From an uncultured Bacilli bacterium (GTDB lineage Bacteria; Bacillota_I; Bacilli_A; RF39; UBA660), in NCBI GenBank assembly GCA_947627915.1, contig CANQXT010000007.1:1-38771 (forward strand): a DNA stretch of 38,771 bases, given 5' to 3'. This document shows, one piece after another, positions 27,336-36,390 of this stretch. Below the pieces are notes generated by a model, which saw only the letters and a list, made by a program, of their open reading frames with translations, was not told the DNA's origin and did not search any database. The position numbers and the translations under genes were made by a program. Position 1 is the stretch's first letter, and each line of letters begins with the position of its first letter.

Positions 27336-28772
27336 TTATTTAAACATTTCAATATTTCTTATTCTTCTTCTTGAGTAATTAGTTTTCGCATCTTTTAAAA
27401 GTTCTTGTTTATCTATATAAGCATTAACACTTGTAAGAATTCGAACTCGATCATTATTTTGCAAAACATAATCATTTTTTACGGGTTCATCATTAACAAT
27501 AGCTCCGATCATTGTATTACCTACTTCGGAATGAATACGATAAGCAAAATCAACAACAGTAGCACCTTTAGGTAATTCCATTATTTCTCCTTTAGGAGTA
27601 TAAACATAAACTTTTTCTGTAAATAATTCTTTTTCTACTTCTCTAATAAATTCGGCATTATTACTAAATTTATTATCAATATCAACTAATGATTTATAAA
27701 ATTGAAATTTTTCTTTTAATTCTTCTTGCATTATAACTCGGGTATTACCATTTTTTATTTTAAAATAACTAGGTAATCCAAAACTAGCAACTTGATCCAT
27801 TTCATAAGTTCTAATTTGCGTTTGAACTAATAAATTATTGGGACCAAAAACAGTGGTATGTAAACTTTGATATAAGTTAGTTTTAGGACTAGCAATATAA
27901 TCTTTAAATCTCTTAGGAACAGGATGATAAACATTATGAATAAGTCCTAAAGCTTTATAACAATCTAATTCTTCATTAACCATAATTTTTAAAGAAAATA
28001 AATCGTGGATATTATTTAATTTTTGATGTTGTTCATATAAATATTTATATATACCATAAATATTTTTAGTTCTTATTTTAATATCATTATTTAAATCATA
28101 AGTTAATAATTTATGATGAATTACATCTTGCATTTCTTCTAGAATAGGTTGTTTTTCTTTTTCTAATTCTTTTTGAATAGTTAAAGTATCACAATATTCG
28201 TGTGGTTTTAAATATTGTAAAGATAAATCTTCTAATTCACTTTTTATTCGGTAGGCACCAATATAATATGCAAGAGGAACAAATAAATGCATCGTTTCTA
28301 AAGAATTTTCTCTTTGTTTATATTCTGATTTATATTGTAAAGTACGCATATTATGTAATCTATCAGCTAGTTTAATAATAATAATTCGAACATCATCTCT
28401 AATACTAGTAATTATTTTGCGATTATTAGCATTATTTAATTCTTCTTTAGAATTAAAATTCATTTTAGCAAGTTTAGTAACTCCATCAACTAAATTGGCT
28501 ATATCATCGTTAAAGTGATAAGCAATATATTTTTTTGTAGCTTCTGTATCTTCGATTACATCGTGTAAAAGTCCTGCACAAATAGTATCTCTATCAGCAT
28601 GTAACTCAGCAAGAATAATAGCTACATTTAAAGGATGAATTATGTACTCTTCCCCACTTTGACGATATTGTCCTTCGTGTAAAAGACGAGCACACTTATA
28701 AGCTTCATAAATCATTTTTTTATCTCTTTCACTATAATCTGTTAATAATTTTTCTAAATCTTTATACTCCAT
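27336..28772 (-). CDS. RelA/SpoT homologue (HD hydrolase + synthetase-like domain + TGS), truncated C-terminus
   Basis: HEGQYRQSGEEYIIHP, LLHDVIEDTEAT, KLADRLHNMRTL; RFKDYIASPKTNLYQSLHTTV; TGS VYTPKGEIMELPKGATVVDFAYRIHSEVG; likely start MEYKDL with SD GGAGG. Confidence 0.9.
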   Translation of the reverse strand: MEYKDLEKLLTDYSERDKKMIYEAYKCARLLHEGQYRQSGEEYIIHPLNVAIILAELHADRDTICAGLLHDVIEDTEATKKYIAYHFNDDIANLVDGVTKLAKMNFNSKEELNNANNRKIITSIRDDVRIIIIKLADRLHNMRTLQYKSEYKQRENSLETMHLFVPLAYYIGAYRIKSELEDLSLQYLKPHEYCDTLTIQKELEKEKQPILEEMQDVIHHKLLTYDLNNDIKIRTKNIYGIYKYLYEQHQKLNNIHDLFSLKIMVNEELDCYKALGLIHNVYHPVPKRFKDYIASPKTNLYQSLHTTVFGPNNLLVQTQIRTYEMDQVASFGLPSYFKIKNGNTRVIMQEELKEKFQFYKSLVDIDNKFSNNAEFIREVEKELFTEKVYVYTPKGEIMELPKGATVVDFAYRIHSEVGNTMIGAIVNDEPVKNDYVLQNNDRVRILTSVNAYIDKQELLKDAKTNYSRRRIRNIEMFK

Positions 28773-28786
28773 ATAAACCTCCATAA

Positions 28787-28823
28787 GAAAACAGCAACCA
28801 AAATCATATTAGTTGCTGTTTTC
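28787..28823 (-). promoter_or_regulatory. 12-bp hairpin upstream of the RelA/SpoT gene
   Basis: GAAAACAGCAAC/GTTGCTGTTTTC perfect stem, 13-nt loop, a few nt upstream of the SD. Confidence 0.65.
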
Positions 28824-28895
28824 AGAAATTGCCCATAAAAATAGATTATTATAACTATTAAAGAGAAAATAATGTTTTAATAAAATATTTTTCAT
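28809..28895 (-). CDS. candidate 28-aa leader peptide MKNILLKHYFLFNSYNNLFLWAISENSN
   Basis: ATG with GAGAGG 5 nt upstream; stop codon lies just after the 5' arm of the 28787-28823 hairpin; upstream TTGACA-17-TAGAGT promoter. Confidence 0.45.
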   Translation of the reverse strand: MKNILLKHYFLFNSYNNLFLWAISENSN

Positions 28896-28956
28896 ATGAA
28901 CCTCTCTATAAATTTCTTATAACTCTATCGCATTTTTGAATTATTGTCAAGACTTT

Positions 28957-31380
28957 TTAATTATTTTCTTCTTCTTTCTTTAAAACAATAGCATTTATTT
29001 GATATTTATTTTCTAAAGCATTTATTTTTAAATCTTCAATAAATAATGTTGCTTTAAAATCTTTTATAGAACTTTCAATGGCATTTTTTAATTTATCTTC
29101 AACAGAGATATCTAATGATTCAACAACTGTTTTTAAAGATAAATTATTATTAGATTTTTCTCCTCTTACAAGACTAATTATTTCACACATTAAATCACCA
29201 TATTTTTGTTCTTCCTTAAAATCATATTTTAATTCTTCTATTTCAGTTAAATGAATAGATTTCTTTGTATGATATATTACAGAGAATATTTCTTCAGTAA
29301 TAAATGGGAAGAAAATACTAAAGTCTTGTAATAATTTATATAACAACATATAAACAGTTTTTTGACCACTATAACGAGGTATTACCCCAAATTCTTCAGG
29401 TCTATATAAACGATGTTTAACTATTTCAATATAATTATCACAGAAATTCCAGAAGAATTTTTCTAAAGTATTTAAAGCTAAACCTATTTCATATTTTTCT
29501 AAATAATTAATAAATTCTTTTTCCATATTTTGGAAAGAACCTATTATCCATTTATCCACATATTCAAAATCATTAAATTCTTTATCTTCATAATCTTCTA
29601 AATGCATTTCAATAAATTTAGCGACATTCCAAATCTTATTAATTAATTTTTTACCTCTTAATAAAGTTTCTTCACTAAAAGTAATATCTGTACCTAATCT
29701 ACCTGATGCTGCCCAATAACGAATAACATCAGCAGAATATTCTTTAATAATATCAATTGGTTCTACTTTACTATTACCTTTACTTTTACTTATTTTTTCA
29801 CCCTTACTGGCCATAACAAAACCAGAAATCATCACATTATCCCAAGGTTTAATACCAAAATGATAAAAACTTTTAACAATAGTATAGAAATCCCAAGTTC
29901 TAATTATTTCAGAAGCATTAGTTCTTAAACTCATTGGTTTTAATATATCTTCATAATTATCTTTTTCTCCATAACGCATATTAATAAGTGGCGTTACAGA
30001 AGAAGTTGCCCAAGTATCCATTACATCAGTTTCTGGAATAAAGGAAGTACAACCACATTTTGGACATTTACTTTCTCTTGGTTTATCAATTAAAGGATTA
30101 ACTGGTAAATCTTCTTTGTGAGCAAATATTGGTTCTTGACATTTTTCACAATACCATACTGGGAAGGGAACACCAAAATATCTTTGTCTTGAGATACACC
30201 AATCCCAAGCAATATTATTAACCCATTCTTCATATCTGGTATACATATATTTTGGATACCAATTAATTTCTTTACCTATCTTTAAGAAATCTTCTTTATG
30301 ATTCATTATATCAATAAACCATTGTTTCATAACGGCATATTCGACTTCTTTACCACATCTTTCGTGGGTTTGAACTTCGTGTTCTAATTCTTCTATTTTT
30401 AAAACATAACCTTGTTCTTGTAAATCCTCAATGATTTGTTTTCTTGCTTCTTTGATTTTTAATCCCCCATAGTTAGGAACAGAATCAATAATTTTACCAT
30501 CATCAGTAAATATATATTTAAGAGGTAAATTATATTTTTTCCACCATTCTATATCGGTTTGATCTCCAAAAGTACAGCACATAACAACACCAGTACCTTT
30601 ATCAATAGCTACTTTTTCATCACCCATTATTGGAACATCTACATTAATAACTGGAATATGGGCTTTCTTACCAATTAAATGTTTATGTTCTTCATCTAAA
30701 GGATTAACAAAAACACATACGATAGCAGGTAATAATTCTGGTCTTGTAGTAGCAATAATAAATTCTTCATTATCTTCAACAGTTTTAAATTTAAGATAAT
30801 TAAAAGTTGTTTTAATAGTCTTAGTTTCTAATTCGGCTTGAGCAATAGAAGTTAAACATTCATTACACCAAAGAGCAGGACTTTCTTTATGATAACAATG
30901 ATTCTTACTAATTAAATCTAAAAAAGAAGTTTGACTTATTTTAATTGTTTCTGGACTAACTGTTTTATAATGAATATTCCAGTCAGTACTTACACCAAGT
31001 TTACTAAATAAATCTTGAAATTCAGCTTCATATTTATCAGTTGTTGCATAACATAATTTAGAAAATTCTTCTCTACCTATTTCGTGGGCTTTTTTACCTT
31101 GTTCTTTTTCAACTAATCTTTCACTAGGTAAACCGTTATCATCAAAACCAAAGGGATAAAAAACATTATAACCCATCATTCTTTTATATCTAGCAATCAT
31201 TTCCGCTTGACTATAAGAGAATATATGACCAATATGAATTTTACCATTAACAGTTGGAGGAGGTGTATCAATAGAATATACCTTTCTCTTATCTACTTTA
31301 AATTCATATATTTTATTTTCTTGCCAGTAATTTAACCATTTTTCTTCTTTTTCTAAAGCATTATATTTCTTATCTAACAT
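28957..31380 (-). CDS. valS: valyl-tRNA synthetase
   Basis: PPPTVNGKIHIGHIFSY (HIGH), GEKISKSKGNSKVEP (KMSKS), DWCISRQRYFGVPFPVWYC. Confidence 0.95.
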   Translation of the reverse strand: MLDKKYNALEKEEKWLNYWQENKIYEFKVDKRKVYSIDTPPPTVNGKIHIGHIFSYSQAEMIARYKRMMGYNVFYPFGFDDNGLPSERLVEKEQGKKAHEIGREEFSKLCYATTDKYEAEFQDLFSKLGVSTDWNIHYKTVSPETIKISQTSFLDLISKNHCYHKESPALWCNECLTSIAQAELETKTIKTTFNYLKFKTVEDNEEFIIATTRPELLPAIVCVFVNPLDEEHKHLIGKKAHIPVINVDVPIMGDEKVAIDKGTGVVMCCTFGDQTDIEWWKKYNLPLKYIFTDDGKIIDSVPNYGGLKIKEARKQIIEDLQEQGYVLKIEELEHEVQTHERCGKEVEYAVMKQWFIDIMNHKEDFLKIGKEINWYPKYMYTRYEEWVNNIAWDWCISRQRYFGVPFPVWYCEKCQEPIFAHKEDLPVNPLIDKPRESKCPKCGCTSFIPETDVMDTWATSSVTPLINMRYGEKDNYEDILKPMSLRTNASEIIRTWDFYTIVKSFYHFGIKPWDNVMISGFVMASKGEKISKSKGNSKVEPIDIIKEYSADVIRYWAASGRLGTDITFSEETLLRGKKLINKIWNVAKFIEMHLEDYEDKEFNDFEYVDKWIIGSFQNMEKEFINYLEKYEIGLALNTLEKFFWNFCDNYIEIVKHRLYRPEEFGVIPRYSGQKTVYMLLYKLLQDFSIFFPFITEEIFSVIYHTKKSIHLTEIEELKYDFKEEQKYGDLMCEIISLVRGEKSNNNLSLKTVVESLDISVEDKLKNAIESSIKDFKATLFIEDLKINALENKYQINAIVLKKEEENN

Positions 31381-31394
31381 TTTCTTCCTTCTTT

Positions 31395-31615
31395 CTAAAA
31401 AAAATTCACCCTTATCTAAAGGATGAACTTAAGTCCATGGTACCACCTTAATTTATACTTTTAAGTATACACTTTGAAACTTTAACGCAGTTATACGTAT
31501 TTTCTAAAATTAGAAAACAAGCTCATAAGCTACCTTCAATAACCTTTAATACAAATTTTCACCAACCATTTGCTCTCTAAAATTAAATAGTTATTTACTC
31601 CTCTTCTTCACAGCT
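31395..31615 (-). promoter_or_regulatory. T-box leader upstream of valS
   Basis: Minus strand AATTAAGGTGGTACCATGG; terminator TTCATCC..AGGGTGAA + TTTTTTT; possible specifier GTA (Val) in ATTGAAGGTAGC. Confidence 0.85.
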
Positions 31616-31659
31616 TTTCCTTATTATAACATATGTCTTTTTATTGCACAATTAACTTT

Positions 31660-33129
31660 TTAATCTAATGGTTTCATAAGTGGGAACATAACAACATCTT
31701 TAATATTTTCACTATTAGTTAAAAGTTGAATAATTCGATCAATTCCCATTCCCCATCCACTTATTGGTGGCATACCATATTCCATTGCTTCAATATAATC
31801 ATAATCCATTGGCATTGCTTCTTCATCGCCATTATCTTTTAATCTTGCTTGTTCAAGTAATCTTTTTTCTTGTTCTTGTGGATCAACTAATTCCGAATAA
31901 GCATTAATTATTTCTGCTCCATTTATAACTAATTGGAAACGATCAGTTAATTCTTTATTATCATCATTAGCTCTAGCAAGTGGTGATAAACTAATTGGAT
32001 GTTCCGTTAAAAAGATTGGTTCCACAATATTAGGACGAGCTACTTTCTTATATAGTTGATCTACTAAATTACCATAACCTAAATCTTCAAGTGGTGTTTC
32101 ACTTTCAATAGTAATATTTTTATTTTTAATTTCAGAAAGTAAACTTTCTTTAGTTGTAAACTTCTTAATATCTATATCACTATATTTTAAAATTAAATCT
32201 CTAAATGATACACTAGGCCATTCTCCAGATAAATCAATAACTTTATCTCCCATATTTATTTGTAATGTACCAAAAACATTTTGAATAACAGTTTGTAACA
32301 TTTTTCTTAATAAAAGCATATTATCTTTATAATTTAAATAAGCGCCATATCCTTCAATCATTGTAAAGTCTTGTAAGTGTGATGTATCCATTCCTTCATT
32401 TCGAAAACATCTAGCTATTTCAAATACTTTTGTAAAACCACCAACAACAGCTCTTTTTAAATATGTTTCTGGAGCTATTCTTAAATAAACATCCATATCT
32501 AAAGCATTATGATGCGCAATAAATGGTTTAGCAGTTGCTCCACTAGCTTTCATATTTAAAATTGGTGTTTCAATCTCAATATAACCTAAATCATTTAAAT
32601 ATTTTCTTAATTCTTGAATAAATTTACTCCGAAGTAAAAATACTTCTCTACTTCTTTCATTAGTAATTAAATCGACGTGACGATTACGATATATTAACTC
32701 TTGATCAGTTAAACCATGGAATTTTTCTGGTAGAACTTTTAAAGCTTTACCTAAAAAAGTTATCTCTTCTGCTCTAATCGTTTTTTCTCCTGTATGAGTT
32801 GTAAATACTTCACCACATACACCCATAAAATCGCCTAGATCATAATCTTTTTTAAAATGTTCATAAGCTTCTTCTCCAACTAAATCAAGTTTAACAGATA
32901 CTTGTATTTTACCTTCAATATCTTGTAAAACTAAGAATGACATTTTACCCATTTTACGCATTGAAACAATACGACCAGCAACTTTAACCCCTTTTGTTTC
33001 ATCAGGTAAATTCATTGCGTCTTTTAGTTCATAATTTCTTTCAAATCTTTCAGGATAAGGATTAGTATATTCTTTGATACTATCTAATTTTCCTCTTCTT
33101 ACTAATTCTTGTTCACTAAACTCTCTCAT
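31660..33129 (-). CDS. lysS: lysyl-tRNA synthetase (class II)
   Basis: RNRHVDLI, IETPIL, FRNEGMDTSHLQDFTMIEGY, C-terminal GMGIDRIIQLLT. Confidence 0.95.
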   Translation of the reverse strand: MREFSEQELVRRGKLDSIKEYTNPYPERFERNYELKDAMNLPDETKGVKVAGRIVSMRKMGKMSFLVLQDIEGKIQVSVKLDLVGEEAYEHFKKDYDLGDFMGVCGEVFTTHTGEKTIRAEEITFLGKALKVLPEKFHGLTDQELIYRNRHVDLITNERSREVFLLRSKFIQELRKYLNDLGYIEIETPILNMKASGATAKPFIAHHNALDMDVYLRIAPETYLKRAVVGGFTKVFEIARCFRNEGMDTSHLQDFTMIEGYGAYLNYKDNMLLLRKMLQTVIQNVFGTLQINMGDKVIDLSGEWPSVSFRDLILKYSDIDIKKFTTKESLLSEIKNKNITIESETPLEDLGYGNLVDQLYKKVARPNIVEPIFLTEHPISLSPLARANDDNKELTDRFQLVINGAEIINAYSELVDPQEQEKRLLEQARLKDNGDEEAMPMDYDYIEAMEYGMPPISGWGMGIDRIIQLLTNSENIKDVVMFPLMKPLD

Positions 33130-33181
33130 AACTTTATACTCCCTTGCTTTTTTACTTGCTTATTATAACATAAACATTAAA

Positions 33182-33218
33182 AAAAAGATAGATTTCTCAA
33201 ATAATTAGAGAAATCTAT
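33182..33218 (-). terminator. terminator of suf operon
   Basis: ATAGATTTCTC/GAGAAATCTAT stem followed on the minus strand by T-rich run. Confidence 0.75.
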
Positions 33219-33220
33219 TG

Positions 33221-33655
33221 TCAATCACTTTTCTTTTCATATTCTTCTAAAGCTTTTAATATACCTTTATAAGGAAGTAATGCACAATTTTTACGATTAC
33301 TTTGTTTATATATATCTTGAAATGCTAAACCTTCATTAAGTATATCTTCATCATACTCTTCTTCATTACACATATGATTAAAATTATTTATATATTCTTT
33401 AGCATCTTCTATTTTCTTACCAATTAAATTTTTAATCATAATTGAGGTAGATGATGTTGAAATAGCACAAGCTTCACCCATAAATTTTATATCTTTAATT
33501 ATATTATCTTCAATTAAAAGATATATATTTAAATTATCTATACAATTAGGATTATTACTATTTACTTTTAGATATTTAGAATCATTTACTTCTTCTTTAT
33601 TAAGAGGATGACTAAAATGTTCTAATATTATTTCTCTACCTAATTCTTTATCCAT
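33221..33655 (-). CDS. sufU: SufU-type Fe-S assembly protein
   Basis: NPNCIDNLNIYL, FMGEACAISTSSTSIM, NRKNCALLPYKGI. Confidence 0.88.
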   Translation of the reverse strand: MDKELGREIILEHFSHPLNKEEVNDSKYLKVNSNNPNCIDNLNIYLLIEDNIIKDIKFMGEACAISTSSTSIMIKNLIGKKIEDAKEYINNFNHMCNEEEYDEDILNEGLAFQDIYKQSNRKNCALLPYKGILKALEEYEKKSD

Positions 33656-33672
33656 TATTTTCCTCTTTTCTT

Positions 33673-34869
33673 TTATAACATTTCTTTTAATATTTTATCT
33701 TTATCTTTTAATAAGTCAACTAAATTATCTATTTCAGCTTCCGTATTATAAAAATATAAACTTACTCTAATTGAGTTTACAACTCCTAAAACATCTTTTG
33801 TAAGTTTAGCACAATGACTACCAGCTCTTACACAAATACCATATTTATTTAAATAATAAGCTACATCTTCTGAGAATATACCTTCGACATTAAAAGCAAC
33901 TATACCCGAATCAGCTTCTAAATTTAAAATATCTATATGGGGAATATTTATTAATTTTTCAATTAAATATTTACGTAAATCTTTTTCATATTTAAAAATA
34001 TTATCCATACCTATTTTATTTAAATATTTAATGGCTTCTCCTAAAGCTATAACTCCAGCAATATTAGGAGTACCAGCTTCAAAACGCATTGGCACTTCTT
34101 TTAAAACCATTTTCGAAGGACTTTCAAATGATTCATTCATTCCTCCCCCTAAATTAACTGGTTCAATATTTTGCATAAGTTCATATTTAGCATACATTAT
34201 TCCAACCCCAGTTGGTCCTAACATTTTATGAGCTGAGAAGGCTAAAAAATCGATATCACTATCACTAACATCTACTTTAATATGAGGAACACTTTGTGCT
34301 CCATCAACGACAACAAAAATATCATGTTCGTGAGCAAATTTAGTTATTTCTTTTATTGGTCTTTTATCTCCAACTACATTAGTAATTTCAGCTAAACTGA
34401 TAACTTTCGTATTAGGAGTAACTATTTTTTGTAAATTTTCTAAAGTAACAAAATGATTATCATCTAAAGGAATATATTTAATTATTGCTCCTGTTAAACC
34501 TGCAATCCGAAACCACGGCATAATATTAGATGCATGTTCTGTTTTAGTTAAAATTATCTCATCACCTTTTTCAAGATAATTTTTAAAAAAACCATTAACA
34601 ATTAAATTTAAACTATCAGTTGTTCCACTAGTAAAAACAATTTCTTCTTTTCTTTTAGCATTAATAAAATCTTTAACTAAATCTCTAGTATTTTCATACT
34701 CTAAATCTACTTTATAAGAAATATCATAATCTCCTCTATGAGCATTAGCACTATAATTTTCATAATAATCAATTGTTTTATCAATAACTGATTGAGGTTT
34801 TAAACTAGTAGCACCATTATCTAAATAAATTAAATCTTGTTTTAATAAAGGAAAATCTTCTCTATGCAT
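33673..34869 (-). CDS. sufS: cysteine desulfurase SufS
   Basis: YLDNGATSLKPQSVI, SGTTDSLNL, DGAQSVPH, FSAHKMLGPTGVG, RAGSHCAK. Confidence 0.93.
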   Translation of the reverse strand: MHREDFPLLKQDLIYLDNGATSLKPQSVIDKTIDYYENYSANAHRGDYDISYKVDLEYENTRDLVKDFINAKRKEEIVFTSGTTDSLNLIVNGFFKNYLEKGDEIILTKTEHASNIMPWFRIAGLTGAIIKYIPLDDNHFVTLENLQKIVTPNTKVISLAEITNVVGDKRPIKEITKFAHEHDIFVVVDGAQSVPHIKVDVSDSDIDFLAFSAHKMLGPTGVGIMYAKYELMQNIEPVNLGGGMNESFESPSKMVLKEVPMRFEAGTPNIAGVIALGEAIKYLNKIGMDNIFKYEKDLRKYLIEKLINIPHIDILNLEADSGIVAFNVEGIFSEDVAYYLNKYGICVRAGSHCAKLTKDVLGVVNSIRVSLYFYNTEAEIDNLVDLLKDKDKILKEML

Positions 34870-35534
34870 TAAATCACCTCCACACTTTTTATATAATCAT
34901 CCATATTACTATATAGAAATCCTTTTAATAATAAATCTTTAGTTAATTCCTCTTTTATTCCTTTACTCATTAAATAATTAATAATATCTTTATTAAAACT
35001 ACCTATAGTAGTTAAATGATTAGCAGATACTTCATTACTATTACAAATAATATTAGGTTCAATATGGATTAAACCACCATTATTAATTCCTTTTAAATCT
35101 TCTAAGGCGATATTATTTGTTGTTCTTTCTTCTATATAAGCATTAATAATTACTTTACTTAAACCATTATTACTTATATTTCTTATATTTATATTAGAAT
35201 TATTATTATGACCTTTAATATTATTATTAATTACACATTCATAATCATTATTATTTATAAAAGCATATCTTAAATCTATTTTAGTATTATTATCTTCTAG
35301 AATGTTAATAACTAACTTATTATTAACATTTTTATTAAAAATATACATATTTACATAACTATTATCATTTATTAAAAGATCTAAATTATTTATTAAAGTA
35401 TTAATTAAATAAATAGTTATATTACCATTTGTTATTATTTTTAATTTATTACTTTTAACTTCTAATAAATAAATTCCTTCTTTTAATTCAATAATATCAC
35501 TCACTAATAATTTATTCATTTTCATTATTCTCAC
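34869..35534 (-). CDS. sufD: short SufB/SufD-family scaffold protein (SufD position)
   Basis: C-terminal core IEPNIICNSNEVSANHLTTIGSFNKDIINYLMSKGIKEELTKDLLLKGF; only 221 aa. Confidence 0.75.
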   Translation of the reverse strand: MRIMKMNKLLVSDIIELKEGIYLLEVKSNKLKIITNGNITIYLINTLINNLDLLINDNSYVNMYIFNKNVNNKLVINILEDNNTKIDLRYAFINNNDYECVINNNIKGHNNNSNINIRNISNNGLSKVIINAYIEERTTNNIALEDLKGINNGGLIHIEPNIICNSNEVSANHLTTIGSFNKDIINYLMSKGIKEELTKDLLLKGFLYSNMDDYIKSVEVI

Positions 35535-36285
35535 TTATAACAAATGTATTAGATAATTCTTTATAACCTTTATTTAAGATATCTAACGCTAATAATTTAT
35601 CCCCTGATTTTACTATTTTTTGATTATCTAAAATATGAACATAATAATTATCAAAAATATTTAATAAAGCATTTGAATGAGTAATTATTATGATACTAGG
35701 TTTATATAATTCATAGTATTTTTTTAAAGAATTACCAACTATTTTAATGGCATCAACATCTAATCCTGAATCTATTTCATCTAAAATAATTAATGATGGT
35801 TTAAGTATCCACATATGTAATAGTTCAATCTTTTTTCTTTCTCCTCCAGAACAACCAACATTAATTTCACGATGAATAAAACTTTTATCTAACTCTAAAC
35901 TTTGACAAATATTTTCTAATTCTTGATTAAATTTAAAAATATTTAAAGGTTCATTAGTTTTTTCTGTTACCGCTAAACGTAACATTTCCGCATTAGTAAC
36001 TCCTTCAATTGCAATGGGTGATTGATTAAGTAAATAAATACCTCTTTTACTTCTTTCATATATATTTAAATTAGTTATATCTTCATCATTATAATAAATA
36101 TGGCCTTTAACTTGATAATTATTATCACCCATAATAGCTTTCGCAATACTACTTTTACCAACTCCATTATGCCCCATTAAAATATGAATTTCGCCATCAT
36201 TTATATTTAAATTTAAATTAGTAAATAATATATTATCATTTACACTTAAACTAAAGCCTTGTAATTTTAACATAAAATCACCCAA
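35512..36285 (-). CDS. sufC: Fe-S assembly ATPase SufC
   Basis: GHNGVGKSS Walker A, VGCSGGERKKIELL signature, LIILDEIDSGLDVDAI Walker B. Confidence 0.93.
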   Translation of the reverse strand: MGDFMLKLQGFSLSVNDNILFTNLNLNINDGEIHILMGHNGVGKSSIAKAIMGDNNYQVKGHIYYNDEDITNLNIYERSKRGIYLLNQSPIAIEGVTNAEMLRLAVTEKTNEPLNIFKFNQELENICQSLELDKSFIHREINVGCSGGERKKIELLHMWILKPSLIILDEIDSGLDVDAIKIVGNSLKKYYELYKPSIIIITHSNALLNIFDNYYVHILDNQKIVKSGDKLLALDILNKGYKELSNTFVISENNENE

Positions 36286-36338
36286 GTAAAATTATAACAC
36301 TTATCCCTAATTATGTAAATTTATGTTAATTAAAGTTA

Positions 36339-36367
36339 TTTACAAATAAAGAAAAAGATACTATAAT
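36339..36367 (+). promoter_or_regulatory. promoter of the AAA+ gene
   Basis: TTTACA-17 nt-TATAAT; the divergent sufC gene has a matching TTTACA-17-TATAAT on the minus strand near 36285-36325. Confidence 0.65.
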
Positions 36368-36390
36368 ATTTTTTACTAAAGGAGAAAAAT

